Shown here: positions 1 through 10,072 of the stretch, in pieces
How positions within the stretch are numbered: the stretch's first letter is position 1
Layout of the letters: every line of letters starts with the position of its first letter
From: Vibrio owensii CAIM 1854 = LMG 25443
GTDB lineage: Bacteria; Pseudomonadota; Gammaproteobacteria; Enterobacterales; Vibrionaceae
DNA length: 64,000 bases
Assembly (NCBI RefSeq): GCF_000817815.1
Contig: NZ_JPRD01000025.1
Coordinates: 62,001-126,000 of the forward strand
Direction of reading: 5' to 3'
Notes under the pieces: generated by a model
Database searches by the model: none
The model's input: the letters and a program-made list of their open reading frames with translations, nothing else
What the model was told of the DNA's origin: nothing
Program-made: the position numbers and the translations under genes

Positions 1-3000
1 TCATTATTGTTGTACCAAGCGAGACGACCACTTTTACTGTCACTGTACAAACGTTTAATGATGAACTTTTAGAGGGTGATGAAACTTTCACTCTCAGTGG
101 TTCAACGCCAAATCAACAAGATCCCGTAACTGGCACAGCAACCATCAGCGATGATGGGAATGGTCCGGGAGAGAATCCTGATGATGATCGTCCTACTGTG
201 CTTTCTATCTCAGATGTCACCGTTAATGAGGGAGAGCCTGCGGTTTTTGAGGTCGTCTTAAGCAATCAAAGTGAATATGAAACGTCTGTCACTCTTACAC
301 TTGCCGACGGCAGTGCAACAGGAGGGAGTGACTTCGATAACACATCTGTTTTGGTTACCTTCTCAGACGGTACGTCGCAATCTGTAAGTGTTGCAGAGGA
401 CGGCTCTTTCACAGTGATGGTTCCTGCAAATGATACTGACTTTTCTATCACGGTCGTAACGAACAATGATGAAATACTTGAAAGGGATGAAACGTTTACG
501 CTCACTGCAAGTACACCTACTCAAGAAGAGCCCGCAGAAGGAACAGCAACCATAAGCGATGATGGTGATGGTCCTGGGCAAAATCCAGACGATGATCGAC
601 CTAATGTTGCATCTATTACGAATACAACAGTAAATGAGGGCGAGGCGGCTACGCTCGTCGTAAATCTCAGTAACCCGAGTACAACGAGCACTTTAGTCAC
701 CATGCAACTTGCAGGTGATACTGCGACAAGTGGTGTGGATTTTTCGGACACAACCGTCACGATCACGTTTTCAGATAATACCAGCGAAGTCGTGTTACTG
801 AATCCGGACGGTACATTTGAGGTAAATGTACCCGAAAACACAACGACTTTCAGTGTTACGGTCGATACCTTCAACGACGATATTTTGGAAGGTGCGGAGA
901 CTTTCACCCTGACTGGTACAACATCGACACAAAGCACACCAGCACAAGGCACGGGTACCATTATTGATGATGGTACTGGCCCAGGCCCTGAGCCAGATGA
1001 TGATCGCCCAGTTGTCGCTTCAATCACAGATGCAACCGTGAGCGAAGGAGATCCGGCTACATTAGATGTTACGTTAAGCAACCCAAGTACGACCGATACG
1101 GTTGTGAGCATGACGCTTGTTGATGGCACAGCCGACGGTGGCGTGGATTACACCGATACCTCAGTCACTATCACTTATGCAGACAATTCAACGCAAGTCG
1201 TGGCTGTAAATCCGGATGGCACATTCGATGTGACTGTTCCTGCAAACGACACCACTTACAGTGTTACTGTGAATACCACCGATGACAATGTGTTCGAGGG
1301 GCCTGAAACCTTTACGCTGTCTGGCGCAACATCGACTCAAAATACTCCGGTACAAGGAACAGGTACTATTGTTGATGATGGCAGTGGTCCGGGGCCTGAG
1401 CCAGATGATGACCGTCCAGTTGTTGCTTCAATTAGCAACGTGACAGTCAATGAAGGTGATCCTGCCACATTAGATGTCACCATGAGCAATCCGAGTACGA
1501 TGGACACAGTTGTGAGCATGACACTCGCTGATGGTACAGCAGATGGTGGCGTGGACTACACCGACACCTCTGTCACCATTACTTATGCGGACAATTCAAC
1601 GCAAGTTGTAGCAGTAAATCCGGATGGCACATTTGATGTGAACGTTCCTGCGAATGATACGACTTATAGCGTTACTGTGAATACTACCAATGACGATGTC
1701 TTCGAAGGTCCTGAAACCTTCACATTGTCCGGCGCAACATCGACTCAAAATACTCCAGCACAAGGCACAGGTACTATTGTCGATGACGGTAGTGGTCCGG
1801 GGCCTGAGCCAGATGATGACCGTCCAGTTGTTGCATCAATTAGCAGCGCGACAGTCAATGAAGGTGACCCAGCCACATTAGATGTCACCTTGAGCAATCC
1901 AAGCACGACTAATACTGTTGTGAGTATGACACTTGCTGATGGCACTGCTGACGGTGGCGTGGACTATACTGACACCTCTGTGACTATCACTTATGTAGAT
2001 AACTCAACGCAAGTTGTGGCTGTAAATCCGGATGGCACATTCGATGTTACTGTGCCTGCGAATGATACGACCTACAGCGTTACTGTAAACACCATCAATG
2101 ACACTGATTTTGAGAGTTCCGAAACCTTCACGCTTGATGGTGCAACCTCTATCCAAAATACGCCAGTGCAAGGTACTGGTACGATTTTAGATAACGACGC
2201 GCCTCCGGCCATCGGCAATGTGGTTGATGCGATTGTTTCTGAAGAAGGGTTACCTGATGGTATCGCCGATACTATGGGAGCTCCTTCAGACTCCACGAAC
2301 TTGGCGAGTTTTGTTGGTTCATTCACAGTCAGTGATCCTGATACGACGAACGTCAGTGTTGTACTTTCCGGCCCCAATGGACTGGCATCTGGAGGTGAAC
2401 CTGTTACTTGGTCTTGGAACGCCAATACTCAAACACTCACCGCATCGACGGCAAGTATTACTAGTGTAGCAACAGTCGTGTTGACAGAACCAAATGTAGC
2501 AGGCCAAGGAACATGGGGTTACACCATCACACTCTTAGAACCACTCGATCATCCAGTTAATGATGTCGAAGATTTGATCAACTTTGATTTGCAGATCTCA
2601 GTGAGTGATGGTCAAACCACGAGCTCCCAAAGTATGAACGTGGTTGTCGAGGATGACTGTCCACATGTTCCAACGTCTTCTCAAGCCGTAGATGTGTCGC
2701 TGGCAGATATACCGGAAATTCTCACCGGCAATATTAGTTTTGTTGGTAATGAATCCGATGCATTCAGCCGAACTTTCGGAGATGTCGAAGTGACTGCCTT
2801 GGGATTTTTGTCGAATGAGTCTACCGATCTTGGCGCCGCAGAGATTAATCAAACTTCATCAGGTATTGGTGTGAAAAGTGTCGGTAATAACGGTTATCCG
2901 CTTGCTAATGAGGTGGATTATCGTTTTGCCAATGATACTGGTGTCTCAGAGCAGTTGATCATCGACTTGGGCGATAAGATTGCCTTTGGTGCTGAAATCG

Positions 3001-5411
3001 AATTCGAGAAAATGTTTGGTGGTGAGTTAGAAGAAGGTCTTGCTTCTTTCTATCGCGATGGTGTTTTGATCGCACAGCAAGCCTTTAACTCTGATGCGGC
3101 AAGCGGTGATTATGCGGCTAACTTCAGTGTTCAACAGGGTGGTTTTGATAAGGTTATTCTTGAAGCCACAGGTAATGGGAATGGGCCAAACACTGCAGAC
3201 AACAGTGACTTTACCGTCAAATCTATCACCTTTACTGGGGCTGACTCCGCCATTCCAATTGCAACAGCAGAGGGGAATTTAGGTGCACTCTATGGTGCTG
3301 ATGGCCCAGGAAGTATCGTTCTTAATGGTGCCGAGAGTGGTCTAGAAACGCTTGATGGCGAGGCTATTAGTGTTGCGATTGATCCCCAAAACCCAAACAG
3401 ATTAGTCGGTGAAGCGAACGGCGAGTTGGCGTTTGAAGTTCAATTAACGCCAAGCACCGGGAAGTGGGAGTTCTTCCAGTACGTACCTCTGACCTCTCCA
3501 AGTGGTGACGGTGATATCGACTTCAGTTACACGATTACCGATAACGATGGTGACAGTAAAACGGGGAATTTTGCGGTTAATCCATATGCGCCTCCGATTG
3601 TTGAAGGCGTCACGCTTAATGTTTCTGAAGAAGGTTTGGGTAATGCCATTGCCGATGACTTCGCGCTGAATGGTTTTATGGACACCACAGATTCAACGTT
3701 AGATATGGATCAGTTAACACTCGGTCAAACGGTTGACTCGGTCGCACTGAATGTCCCAACTGCGAACCTAACCAGTAATGGTGAGGCAATCACATGGACC
3801 TTGTCCAACAACGACCAATTGCTTGTTGGTTCAGCGGATGGAGGAGAGGTTATTAAGATTTCGGTCAATGATACGGGGGCAATCTCTACTGAACTTCTTG
3901 GCCCAATAGATCATCCAGATATTTCTGGCGAGGACTCTTTAAACATTGAGGTTCCTGTCGTTGTATCGAATGCACTTGGCTTGACGAACTCTGCGATAGC
4001 AAATGTTGTTATTGAAGATGATTCACCTGATTCGACATCCATTGTTCATGATGTGGTCGCGGAAACAAAAGAGAGCGCTAACGTTCAATTGATTATGGAT
4101 GTTTCAGGCTCGATGCGTACGGGTAATCGCCTTCAAATAATGAAGGACTCGGCAGCTCAGTTATTAAATCAGTACGAATCGATTGGCCAAACTCGGGTTC
4201 AAATCATCAAATACAGTGGTTCGGCAACAACGTACGCTATTGCTGGGGCAACATGGTTAACCGTAGATGAAGCGAAAGCGTACATTGATACACTTACTGC
4301 TGGCGGTGCAACTAACTACAATCGCGCGATTAATGAAGCGAAGGACTCTTGGGGTGATGCGGGTAAATTACCTAGTGCATCAAACGTGAGCTACTTCTTA
4401 TCTGATGGTCAACCAAATCCAGCCTCATCACTCATCAACGATGCTCGTGAGAACAGTTGGATAGATCACTTGACCGATTCTGATAATCAGATCACAGCGC
4501 TGGCTTATGGCATGGGCGTGAACCTGATGCCTGATCAGTTAGACCGTGTTGCTTACGATGGTTTCTTGAACCAAGACCTTGATGGTGTAGTCGTGCCTGA
4601 CGTTACTCAGCTGCCTCCAGTTATGTTGCAGTCCGTGATTCAACCTGTTGGTGGTAACCTCATGTACACCACATCACCGGATACAGGTATTGGTGCAGAT
4701 GGCGGTTACATCAGCGAAATAGAACATGACGGTGTCACTTATTCATTTGACGGTACAGACTTGACGGTTGTAGACAACAACAACGACATCTCACATGCGT
4801 TTGACGATGTCACGATGTTGCTCACTATCTACATCGACAGTAAGCACACGTTGGAAGTCGATTTGAATGATGGCGCATATGCCTTCTATGGTGCGGTAGG
4901 CGACACAGTAGAAACGTTAGACTTCGATTACGTGCTGACCGATAACGATGGTGACCAATCTGAAAATACACTTCAGTTTGTGATTGACGAAAATGGTGGC
5001 GTAAACGCGGCGAGCGGTGGTGCTGCGAACATCATTGAAGCGGAAGTGGATGTAAGCCATGACATTTTAATTGGTAATGACAACGAAGCGGACATATTTA
5101 GATGGGTTAATGACTCACTAGATTCCGGCACGGACTTGGTGCGTGGGTTTGAACGAGATCTCGACATTCTCGATCTAAACCAAGTTGTCGAAGATGCAGG
5201 GCATAACACCATTGAAGAGCTGCTCAATAGTATCGACCTAAATGTTGACGGCGAAGATCTATCGCTTGAAATCACCCACAACGAGGGTAATTCCATTCAA
5301 ACGATCGTCATTGAAAAAGGAGCTTCCGAGTTTAGCGATTTGATCATCGGAAATATGGACTTTGAAAGAGATGTCTTATCGGCTCTCACAAAAGTTAATT
5401 TAGATTCATAA
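1..5411 (+). CDS. Giant T1SS-secreted adhesin, 5' truncated by window edge
   Basis: The frame is open from the first complete codon (base 3), so the N-terminus lies outside the window. About 1,800 residues are visible. They comprise a partial and then five complete 136-residue Calx-beta-type repeats, each with a 'TVNEGE' or similar strand and a Gly-Pro-rich linker ending in DDDR. Next come two regions like the T1SS-143 repeat (about 2205-2665 and 3590-4030, each with 'VSEEGL' and 'DHP'). A von Willebrand A domain follows with a MIDAS DVSGS motif (about 4078-4640). The acidic, glycine/asparagine-rich C-terminus (about 5050-5411) resembles RTX-type type I secretion signals. There are almost no cysteines. 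The likely role is a surface adhesin for biofilm or host attachment, as in LapA/BapA-like proteins. The secretion genes are not in this window. Family-level assignment is firm; the ligand is unknown. Confidence 0.9.
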   Translation, partial: IIVVPSETTTFTVTVQTFNDELLEGDETFTLSGSTPNQQDPVTGTATISDDGNGPGENPDDDRPTVLSISDVTVNEGEPAVFEVVLSNQSEYETSVTLTLADGSATGGSDFDNTSVLVTFSDGTSQSVSVAEDGSFTVMVPANDTDFSITVVTNNDEILERDETFTLTASTPTQEEPAEGTATISDDGDGPGQNPDDDRPNVASITNTTVNEGEAATLVVNLSNPSTTSTLVTMQLAGDTATSGVDFSDTTVTITFSDNTSEVVLLNPDGTFEVNVPENTTTFSVTVDTFNDDILEGAETFTLTGTTSTQSTPAQGTGTIIDDGTGPGPEPDDDRPVVASITDATVSEGDPATLDVTLSNPSTTDTVVSMTLVDGTADGGVDYTDTSVTITYADNSTQVVAVNPDGTFDVTVPANDTTYSVTVNTTDDNVFEGPETFTLSGATSTQNTPVQGTGTIVDDGSGPGPEPDDDRPVVASISNVTVNEGDPATLDVTMSNPSTMDTVVSMTLADGTADGGVDYTDTSVTITYADNSTQVVAVNPDGTFDVNVPANDTTYSVTVNTTNDDVFEGPETFTLSGATSTQNTPAQGTGTIVDDGSGPGPEPDDDRPVVASISSATVNEGDPATLDVTLSNPSTTNTVVSMTLADGTADGGVDYTDTSVTITYVDNSTQVVAVNPDGTFDVTVPANDTTYSVTVNTINDTDFESSETFTLDGATSIQNTPVQGTGTILDNDAPPAIGNVVDAIVSEEGLPDGIADTMGAPSDSTNLASFVGSFTVSDPDTTNVSVVLSGPNGLASGGEPVTWSWNANTQTLTASTASITSVATVVLTEPNVAGQGTWGYTITLLEPLDHPVNDVEDLINFDLQISVSDGQTTSSQSMNVVVEDDCPHVPTSSQAVDVSLADIPEILTGNISFVGNESDAFSRTFGDVEVTALGFLSNESTDLGAAEINQTSSGIGVKSVGNNGYPLANEVDYRFANDTGVSEQLIIDLGDKIAFGAEIEFEKMFGGELEEGLASFYRDGVLIAQQAFNSDAASGDYAANFSVQQGGFDKVILEATGNGNGPNTADNSDFTVKSITFTGADSAIPIATAEGNLGALYGADGPGSIVLNGAESGLETLDGEAISVAIDPQNPNRLVGEANGELAFEVQLTPSTGKWEFFQYVPLTSPSGDGDIDFSYTITDNDGDSKTGNFAVNPYAPPIVEGVTLNVSEEGLGNAIADDFALNGFMDTTDSTLDMDQLTLGQTVDSVALNVPTANLTSNGEAITWTLSNNDQLLVGSADGGEVIKISVNDTGAISTELLGPIDHPDISGEDSLNIEVPVVVSNALGLTNSAIANVVIEDDSPDSTSIVHDVVAETKESANVQLIMDVSGSMRTGNRLQIMKDSAAQLLNQYESIGQTRVQIIKYSGSATTYAIAGATWLTVDEAKAYIDTLTAGGATNYNRAINEAKDSWGDAGKLPSASNVSYFLSDGQPNPASSLINDARENSWIDHLTDSDNQITALAYGMGVNLMPDQLDRVAYDGFLNQDLDGVVVPDVTQLPPVMLQSVIQPVGGNLMYTTSPDTGIGADGGYISEIEHDGVTYSFDGTDLTVVDNNNDISHAFDDVTMLLTIYIDSKHTLEVDLNDGAYAFYGAVGDTVETLDFDYVLTDNDGDQSENTLQFVIDENGGVNAASGGAANIIEAEVDVSHDILIGNDNEADIFRWVNDSLDSGTDLVRGFERDLDILDLNQVVEDAGHNTIEELLNSIDLNVDGEDLSLEITHNEGNSIQTIVIEKGASEFSDLIIGNMDFERDVLSALTKVNLDS
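189..2228 (+). repeat. Five tandem 408-bp repeats inside the adhesin gene
   Basis: The conserved DDDR linker codon recurs at 189, 597, 1005, 1413 and 1821, exactly 408 bp (136 codons) apart. A partial copy precedes base 189. Copies starting at 1005, 1413 and 1821 are nearly identical at the DNA level over long stretches, whereas the first two have diverged. The unit length keeps the frame, so unequal recombination could change copy number without breaking the gene. Confidence 0.95.
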
Positions 5412-5412
5412 C

Positions 5413-5438
5413 AAAAAAGGGCCAATAGGCCCTTTTTC
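5413..5438. terminator. Bidirectional intrinsic terminator
   Basis: GGGCC and GGCCC arms (5419-5423 and 5428-5432) are flanked by A and T runs. It lies between the convergent adhesin gene and rlmI and can serve both. Confidence 0.85.
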
Positions 5439-5478
5439 TTTGCTTCAATTCTTTATCGTTGGCTATGACTAAGCCCGA

Positions 5479-6672
5479 TTATAGAACCTTACATGCAAAA
5501 CCTTTTAGGTAGAAACCTTCTGGGTAAGCCGTATCCGTTGGGTGATCAGCTGCTTGTTCAAAACGCTCTACAAACTTAACTTGGCGGTTTGCATCTACTG
5601 CGGCGTCAGCAATGATTTTTTGGAACAGAACTTGGTCCATTAAACCTGAGCAAGAGTAGGTAAGCAGCGTGCCGCCAGGGTTTAGAATTTGCATCGCCAA
5701 CATGTTGATGTCTTTGTAGCCACGACATGCACCGTTTAGCTGCGCTTTACTTTCTGCAAACTTCGGTGGGTCCATGATCACAACATCGAATTTCGTACCT
5801 TGGTCACGGTATTCGCGTAGCAGTTTGAACACATCTGCGTTTAGGAACACAGCACGCTTTTTCGAGATATCAAACTCGTTCAGTTCTGCATTGAATTTTG
5901 CAGTATCTAGAGCTGGTTGTGATACGTCCGCGTTGATAACACGTTTCGCGCCACCTTTTAGTGCGTACAGGCCAAAACCGCCGGTGTAAGAGAAACAGTT
6001 CAGAACTTCTTTGTCTTTCACGTACTTCATCGCTTGTTGGCGGCTGTCACGTTGGTCTAGGTAGAAACCAGTTTTATGACCACCAACGATGTCTACGCTG
6101 ATTTTTACGCCGTTCTCTTCAATCACCACTGATTTTGGTGGCTCTTCACTGTGCAGTACGCCAGTGGTTTCTTTCAAACCTTCTTTCTTACGTACCGCGA
6201 CGTCTGAACGCTCGTAAACGTTGCAGTCTGGGAAACACTCAACCAAAGCATCAACAATCGCTTGCTTGTTGTATTCTGCGCCTGCACTTAGAAGCTGGCA
6301 CACAAAGAAGTTTTGGTAACGGTCGATGGTAACGCCAGGCATACCATCAGACTCAGCTGCGATAAGACGGTAGCCAGTTAGGCCATCGCGCTCGATAATG
6401 TCTTCACGAAGAAGCTGAGCGTTGTTGAAACGCTTAACGAAGAAGGCTTTGTTGATTTCTTCTTTTTCAAAACTCCAGATACGAGCACGAATTTGAGAAG
6501 CTGGAGAATATGCCGCTTTAGCTAGCCATTTTCCGTCGTGAGTGAATACATCAACGGTTTCGCCAAGAGCAGGTTCGCCCTCAACTTTACTGATGCCTCG
6601 AGAGAAGATCCAAGGGTGCTTACGCTTAACCGATTTCTCACGACCTTTAACCAAATAGATAGCAGCTGTCAT
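5479..6672 (-). CDS. rlmI: 23S rRNA m5C1962 methyltransferase RlmI
   Basis: SAM-dependent methyltransferase that modifies C1962 of 23S rRNA. The 397-residue product matches the family length (396 in E. coli). It opens with a PUA-like domain (about residues 1-75, '[18 protein letters not shown]'). The Rossmann methyltransferase part carries '[14 protein letters not shown]' (SAM-binding loop) and '[14 protein letters not shown]' (catalytic DPPK region). I chose the ATG at 6672 because the family begins '[10 protein letters not shown]'. The upstream in-frame extension is unlike the family. The order rlmI, acyP, tusE, yccA is the same as in E. coli, but here a chemotaxis gene and an unknown gene have been inserted. 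Confidence 0.95.
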   Translation of the reverse strand: MTAAIYLVKGREKSVKRKHPWIFSRGISKVEGEPALGETVDVFTHDGKWLAKAAYSPASQIRARIWSFEKEEINKAFFVKRFNNAQLLREDIIERDGLTGYRLIAAESDGMPGVTIDRYQNFFVCQLLSAGAEYNKQAIVDALVECFPDCNVYERSDVAVRKKEGLKETTGVLHSEEPPKSVVIEENGVKISVDIVGGHKTGFYLDQRDSRQQAMKYVKDKEVLNCFSYTGGFGLYALKGGAKRVINADVSQPALDTAKFNAELNEFDISKKRAVFLNADVFKLLREYRDQGTKFDVVIMDPPKFAESKAQLNGACRGYKDINMLAMQILNPGGTLLTYSCSGLMDQVLFQKIIADAAVDANRQVKFVERFEQAADHPTDTAYPEGFYLKGFACKVL

Positions 6673-6814
6673 TTCTTTAGCTCTTGTTGAATTTTGAAAG
6701 GGGCGTATTGTCCGGGATGTTGCCCGCAAAAGCAATATCCATCGACAATCCAATCATTTGTAGAGGCTTTAATTATAAACTGATGAGTGGAGTTACGGCT
6801 GGGTTTTCCAGATA

Positions 6815-6840
6815 CAAAAAAAGGCCACCGAAGTGACCCT
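6815..6840 (-). terminator. Intrinsic terminator of the chemotaxis receptor gene
   Basis: Read on the minus strand, a GGTCAC/GTGGCC stem with one mismatch and a TTCG-type loop is followed by seven T. It lies just after the stop at 6859. Confidence 0.75.
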
Positions 6841-6858
6841 AGTTATTCGTTTAAGCGA

Positions 6859-8262
6859 TTAAGCCTTCAAGCCAGTCAGTAGCGACTCCATGGTGTCACT
6901 TTGAGCTCGAAGCTGCTCGACGTTTTGCGACGTTGTGCTGATCATCGTACATACATTGTTTGCTTGTATACGGATCTCTTCAACGCTTGATGCGATATTG
7001 TCTGCCACCACGCCTTGCTCCTCAGCTGCTGTCGCAATTTGAATGCTGCTGTCTGAGATAGTTTGGTTCTTGTCTGCTAGTGAGCCGATTTCGTGGTTCA
7101 CTTCAGCCATCAGAGTTTGGCCTTCGTTCGCATTGTGAACCGTGACTTCCATCAGTTTAGTCAGTGATTGGCTGTTACGTTGTAGCGCTTCAATCATTGC
7201 TTGAATCTCAACTGTCGCTTGTTGAGTGCGGCCTGCAAGAGCACGGACTTCATCAGCAACAACCGCAAAGCCACGACCTTGTTCGCCTGCACGAGCCGCT
7301 TCAATTGCAGCGTTCAAGGCAAGTAGGTTAGTTTGCTCAGAGATACCGTTGATGGTTGTCACCACTTCATCGATCTGCGCCGCGTTTGCATCTAACTCTT
7401 CAACTGCTTGAGATGCCGATTGGATCTCAGTAGAAAGGTTCGAGATAGAGTGAAGGGTATTTTCCACTTTCACCTGACCTGATTGCGCGACGCTGCGAGC
7501 ATCATCAGTTTGTGTGCTTGAGTCATGAGCCAACGTTGCCACTTCACGAATCGTGGAAGCCATCTGCTCTGTTGCACTTGCTAGTGAGTTGAGGTGCTCT
7601 TGTTGGGTATTTGAGATCTCAGAGCTGTTGTGGATCGAAAGGTTAAGGTCAGAGCTGATTTGCTGCATCAGCGCCACGGATTCTTGAATCGACTGAACCA
7701 TCTTTTGTTCGCGATCCGCTACTTTGTCGATAGTAATTGCGATTTCGCTGAACTCATCACGAACACGGAAGAAATTCATACGCGCTGTTAGATCACCATC
7801 TGCCAGCGTGTTGAGCGCTTTGTTCATCGTAAACATCGCACCACCGATGAAAGTCATGATGTAGTAAACACCAATCGCGATGATGAACAGAGTCACAAGA
7901 ATAATACTGACTTGCGCTGTAGAAAGTGCAGTCCATAAAGACTGTTCATGGTTTGCAACTAGGCTAAATGCGCCATTCAATACAGAAACAGAGTCTGGGC
8001 CAGTACCAAGGGTAACTGTCTCTGAGCCAGCAATAAGGTTTGCAACTTGAGATTGCGAAAGGTTGCCAGCCTCAATAAGTCCCTTCATTAACATCAACTC
8101 TTCCTGATACAGACCAGAAATCATAGCGTCAGCGGCACTATTCAGGACTAAAGTGAGAATGACTAATGCAAGAAGAGGAAGGAAGAAGAGCAAATAGAAC
8201 TTTTCTTGAATTTTTAAATGGATGAGATACTTATCAATCCAACGGAAGGGAATTTCTTTCAT
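6859..8262 (-). CDS. Methyl-accepting chemotaxis protein
   Basis: Inner-membrane chemoreceptor that would signal through CheA/CheW to the flagellar motor. About 467 residues from the ATG at 8262. There is one membrane segment near residues 21-45, a short periplasmic part of only about 70 residues, and a second membrane segment near 115-140. A HAMP-like linker and a long cytoplasmic coiled-coil domain follow. The tip carries the hallmark hairpin '[20 protein letters not shown]'. The periplasmic sensor is too small for a dCACHE or four-helix bundle, so the ligand cannot be guessed. In-frame starts at 8277 and 8316 are possible. 8262 is favoured because '[12 protein letters not shown]' gives a normal cytoplasmic lead before the first membrane segment. 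No clear Shine-Dalgarno is seen. The gene sits between rlmI and acyP, an insertion relative to E. coli. Confidence 0.9.
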   Translation of the reverse strand: MKEIPFRWIDKYLIHLKIQEKFYLLFFLPLLALVILTLVLNSAADAMISGLYQEELMLMKGLIEAGNLSQSQVANLIAGSETVTLGTGPDSVSVLNGAFSLVANHEQSLWTALSTAQVSIILVTLFIIAIGVYYIMTFIGGAMFTMNKALNTLADGDLTARMNFFRVRDEFSEIAITIDKVADREQKMVQSIQESVALMQQISSDLNLSIHNSSEISNTQQEHLNSLASATEQMASTIREVATLAHDSSTQTDDARSVAQSGQVKVENTLHSISNLSTEIQSASQAVEELDANAAQIDEVVTTINGISEQTNLLALNAAIEAARAGEQGRGFAVVADEVRALAGRTQQATVEIQAMIEALQRNSQSLTKLMEVTVHNANEGQTLMAEVNHEIGSLADKNQTISDSSIQIATAAEEQGVVADNIASSVEEIRIQANNVCTMISTTSQNVEQLRAQSDTMESLLTGLKA

Positions 8263-8276
8263 AATTATTATAACCA

Positions 8277-8302
8277 TATAAAAACCCACTATCCTTAGTG
8301 GG
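8277..8302 (-). promoter_or_regulatory. Terminator-like hairpin in the leader of the chemotaxis gene
   Basis: On the minus strand CCCACTA and TAGTGGG form a perfect 7-bp stem with a 4-base loop, followed directly by TTTTTAT. It ends immediately before an in-frame ATG and 15 bases before the favoured start. It looks like an intrinsic terminator placed upstream of the gene it precedes. Attenuation is an inference. Confidence 0.6.
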
Positions 8303-8352
8303 GTAAATAGACGCAATTAATATATCACTCAAATATAGGGAGCGGTATACGG

Positions 8353-8625
8353 ATGGTACTAAAGTGTGAGAAGTTTCTGATAGTAGGTCACGTACAAGGG
8401 GTAGGATTTCGATACCACACATCGCATCAAGGATTGAAGCTCGGTTTGACGGGCTATGCGAAGAACCTAAACAACGGAGATGTTGAAGTGATTGCCTGTG
8501 GTACAGAAGAGCAAATTGAAGCGTTTTCGAAGTGGTTAGAAGAAGGACCGCGGACAGCGAGTGTGGACAGTGTCACTCAGGAAAGTGTGTCTTACAAACC
8601 TTTCCGCGGGTTTAAGATCTTATAG
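8353..8625 (+). CDS. acyP: Acylphosphatase
   Basis: Small cytoplasmic enzyme that hydrolyses carboxyl-phosphate bonds of acyl phosphates. At 90 residues it has the normal family length. The active-site loop '[10 protein letters not shown]' with catalytic Arg20 and the conserved Asn38 ('[13 protein letters not shown]') are both present, as is the usual C-terminal 'PFRGFKIL'. It is divergent from the chemotaxis gene and convergent with tusE, as in E. coli yccX-yccK. Confidence 0.96.
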   Translation: MVLKCEKFLIVGHVQGVGFRYHTSHQGLKLGLTGYAKNLNNGDVEVIACGTEEQIEAFSKWLEEGPRTASVDSVTQESVSYKPFRGFKIL

Positions 8626-8670
8626 CTTTATAAGCTGCAATTTTGTAAGTGGTATTTTTAAACCAGAGCC

Positions 8671-9000
8671 TTACAAACATTTCGCTGGTTTAGGAAGGCC
8701 TGCCAATTTGGTTGCCTGTTTCGCTGGGCCTTTCTTAAACAGTTTGAACAGGTACTTGCTGTTACCTTTCTCAGGGCCGTGCGCCTTTTCCATCGCTTTC
8801 ACAAGCATTCTTACTGCAGGTGAGGTGTTGAACTCTTCATAAAAGTCACGTACGAAGTGAACCACTTCTAAGTGCGCATCGGTAAGCTCGATCTCTTCAT
8901 CTTTTGCTAGAAGCTCAATCATGCCTTCTTCCCACTGCGTGTGGTCGAGTAGGTAGCCTTGAGCGTCGGTTTCAATTTCTTTGCCGTTGTAAACGAACAT
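8671..9000 (-). CDS. tusE: Sulfur relay protein TusE
   Basis: DsrC/TusE-family carrier that accepts persulfide sulfur from TusBCD and hands it to MnmA for 2-thiolation of tRNA wobble uridine. From the ATG at 9000 the protein is 109 residues. It ends in '...KPAKCL', so the essential cysteine is penultimate (Cys108), as in the family. An upstream in-frame extension to 9165 is AT-rich and unlike TusE, so I rejected it. A GGAAA Shine-Dalgarno-like motif lies at the right distance. Confidence 0.94.
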   Translation of the reverse strand: MFVYNGKEIETDAQGYLLDHTQWEEGMIELLAKDEEIELTDAHLEVVHFVRDFYEEFNTSPAVRMLVKAMEKAHGPEKGNSKYLFKLFKKGPAKQATKLAGLPKPAKCL

Positions 9001-9247
9001 AGCTTTGTTTCCGCTAAGTAACCATTGATACGTATAGGGTAGCGTAGAGCGAAGCTTAGACTCAACAAAAGAATCTTTGAAGGCTTCTGAGCGAAGTAAA
9101 TTTACACAATTAATACCAGATAAAGAAAGTGACGGTAGAAGAGGTTGATTACTTTGATTATTCACAAAAATGTAAATTTATTCATCTTGTTAGAAAATTA
9201 TCGGGGTGAGTATTTTGGTTTTTGCATGAATATTCTTTCATTTGAAT

Positions 9248-9279
9248 GGCTGACGCCAAGTGTTCCGTTAGCGTCAGCC
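9248..9279. terminator. Long hairpin downstream of the unknown gene
   Basis: GGCTGACGC (9248-9256) and GCGTCAGCC (9271-9279) form a perfect 9-bp stem with a 14-base loop. It lies just after the stop of the minus-strand gene at 9290. The T-rich side faces the plus direction, so it may act as a 3' end stabiliser rather than a classic terminator for that gene. Confidence 0.5.
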
Positions 9280-9289
9280 TCTTTTAAGT

Positions 9290-9895
9290 TTATGTCGGTT
9301 CATCAGGAACTAGGTTAGCAATCAAGTGTAGTGGCGACGCTTCGGTATATTTTGAGTAGCCAGCCGTGCCCACTTGTCTGGTTTTAAAAGAACCATAATA
9401 TTGGACTGTTGTACTCGCATGTCCAATAGTGTCTTTCATACCGTTCCATGTTTTTGCAGATTCGGTGAATCCATACGCTTCAGTTTGGAACCACGTACCA
9501 CCGTTTCTTGTACCAAATAGTACATTTCCCCAACGGTTAGGGAATAAGATTTCAAATTGTTCGTCATCACTTTGGTGGGATGACTTCCCAGTTCTAGAGC
9601 CACCGCGAGCCTGGCCTTGTTGTAAAATAGAGCGCCAATAGCGATAAAACATCTTGTTATCTTCAACTTCAACATGACCGCCTTTAAACACGATAGAGCC
9701 ACCTTCCGTTCTCAACGTTGCACGATGATATAACTCTCTAATGTCGTTGATAACCTGAAGGTACTTCATGTTTTGCCCTTGAAAGTGAGCCTGATCTTTG
9801 AGTAATGCTTGGTAAATAGAATAAGCCGAATGTCCCAAAGCAGCGCCGCCCCAATCACTCCGGCTTTCATGCTTATCTGGTGCCGATAATCTCAT
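9290..9895 (-). CDS. Protein of unknown function (201 aa)
   Basis: I do not recognise this family. The start is well supported: an AGGAAG motif sits 10 bases before the ATG at 9895. No signal peptide or membrane segment is visible. The protein is rich in aromatic residues and glycine, with stretches such as 'FGTRNGGTWFQTEAYGF' and 'STTVQYYGSFKTRQVG' that look like beta structure. The N-terminal part contains a helical stretch (about residues 20-60). It lies between tusE and yccA, which are adjacent in E. coli, so it was gained here or lost elsewhere. A hairpin follows the stop, and no partner gene is next to it. A cytoplasmic or accessory role is possible; nothing specific can be claimed. Confidence 0.75.
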   Translation of the reverse strand: MRLSAPDKHESRSDWGGAALGHSAYSIYQALLKDQAHFQGQNMKYLQVINDIRELYHRATLRTEGGSIVFKGGHVEVEDNKMFYRYWRSILQQGQARGGSRTGKSSHQSDDEQFEILFPNRWGNVLFGTRNGGTWFQTEAYGFTESAKTWNGMKDTIGHASTTVQYYGSFKTRQVGTAGYSKYTEASPLHLIANLVPDEPT

Positions 9896-10072
9896 GACGT
9901 TGATTCTTCCTTTTGTGTTGTATTTTATAAGATAGTTGCCGTAACCAACGATAGTAGAAAATTCAAAATATGCACATAGTTTTATACTTATTGTTTGGTT
10001 TTGGACGTAACGTCTCTTGAGGGGGATGCAAATAGAAAGAGGCAGATAGGGATAATGTAACAGGCGAGGGAT

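Noticed and set aside
521..1129. Long antisense frames inside the adhesin repeats
   Set aside because: They recur with the 408-bp period and are a by-product of repeated biased codons; there are no initiation signals.
189..2228. Regular repeats as a CRISPR array
   Set aside because: Units are 408 bp, in frame and protein-coding, with no spacer structure.
4726..4813. Two matS-like sequences with one mismatch (4726-4738 and 4801-4813)
   Set aside because: Both lack the first G and arise from recurring Asp-Val-Thr codons in the adhesin, so chance is the simpler explanation.
8262..8352. Cyclic di-GMP riboswitch before the chemoreceptor gene
   Set aside because: The leader is too short and lacks the conserved GEMM core; only a simple hairpin is present.
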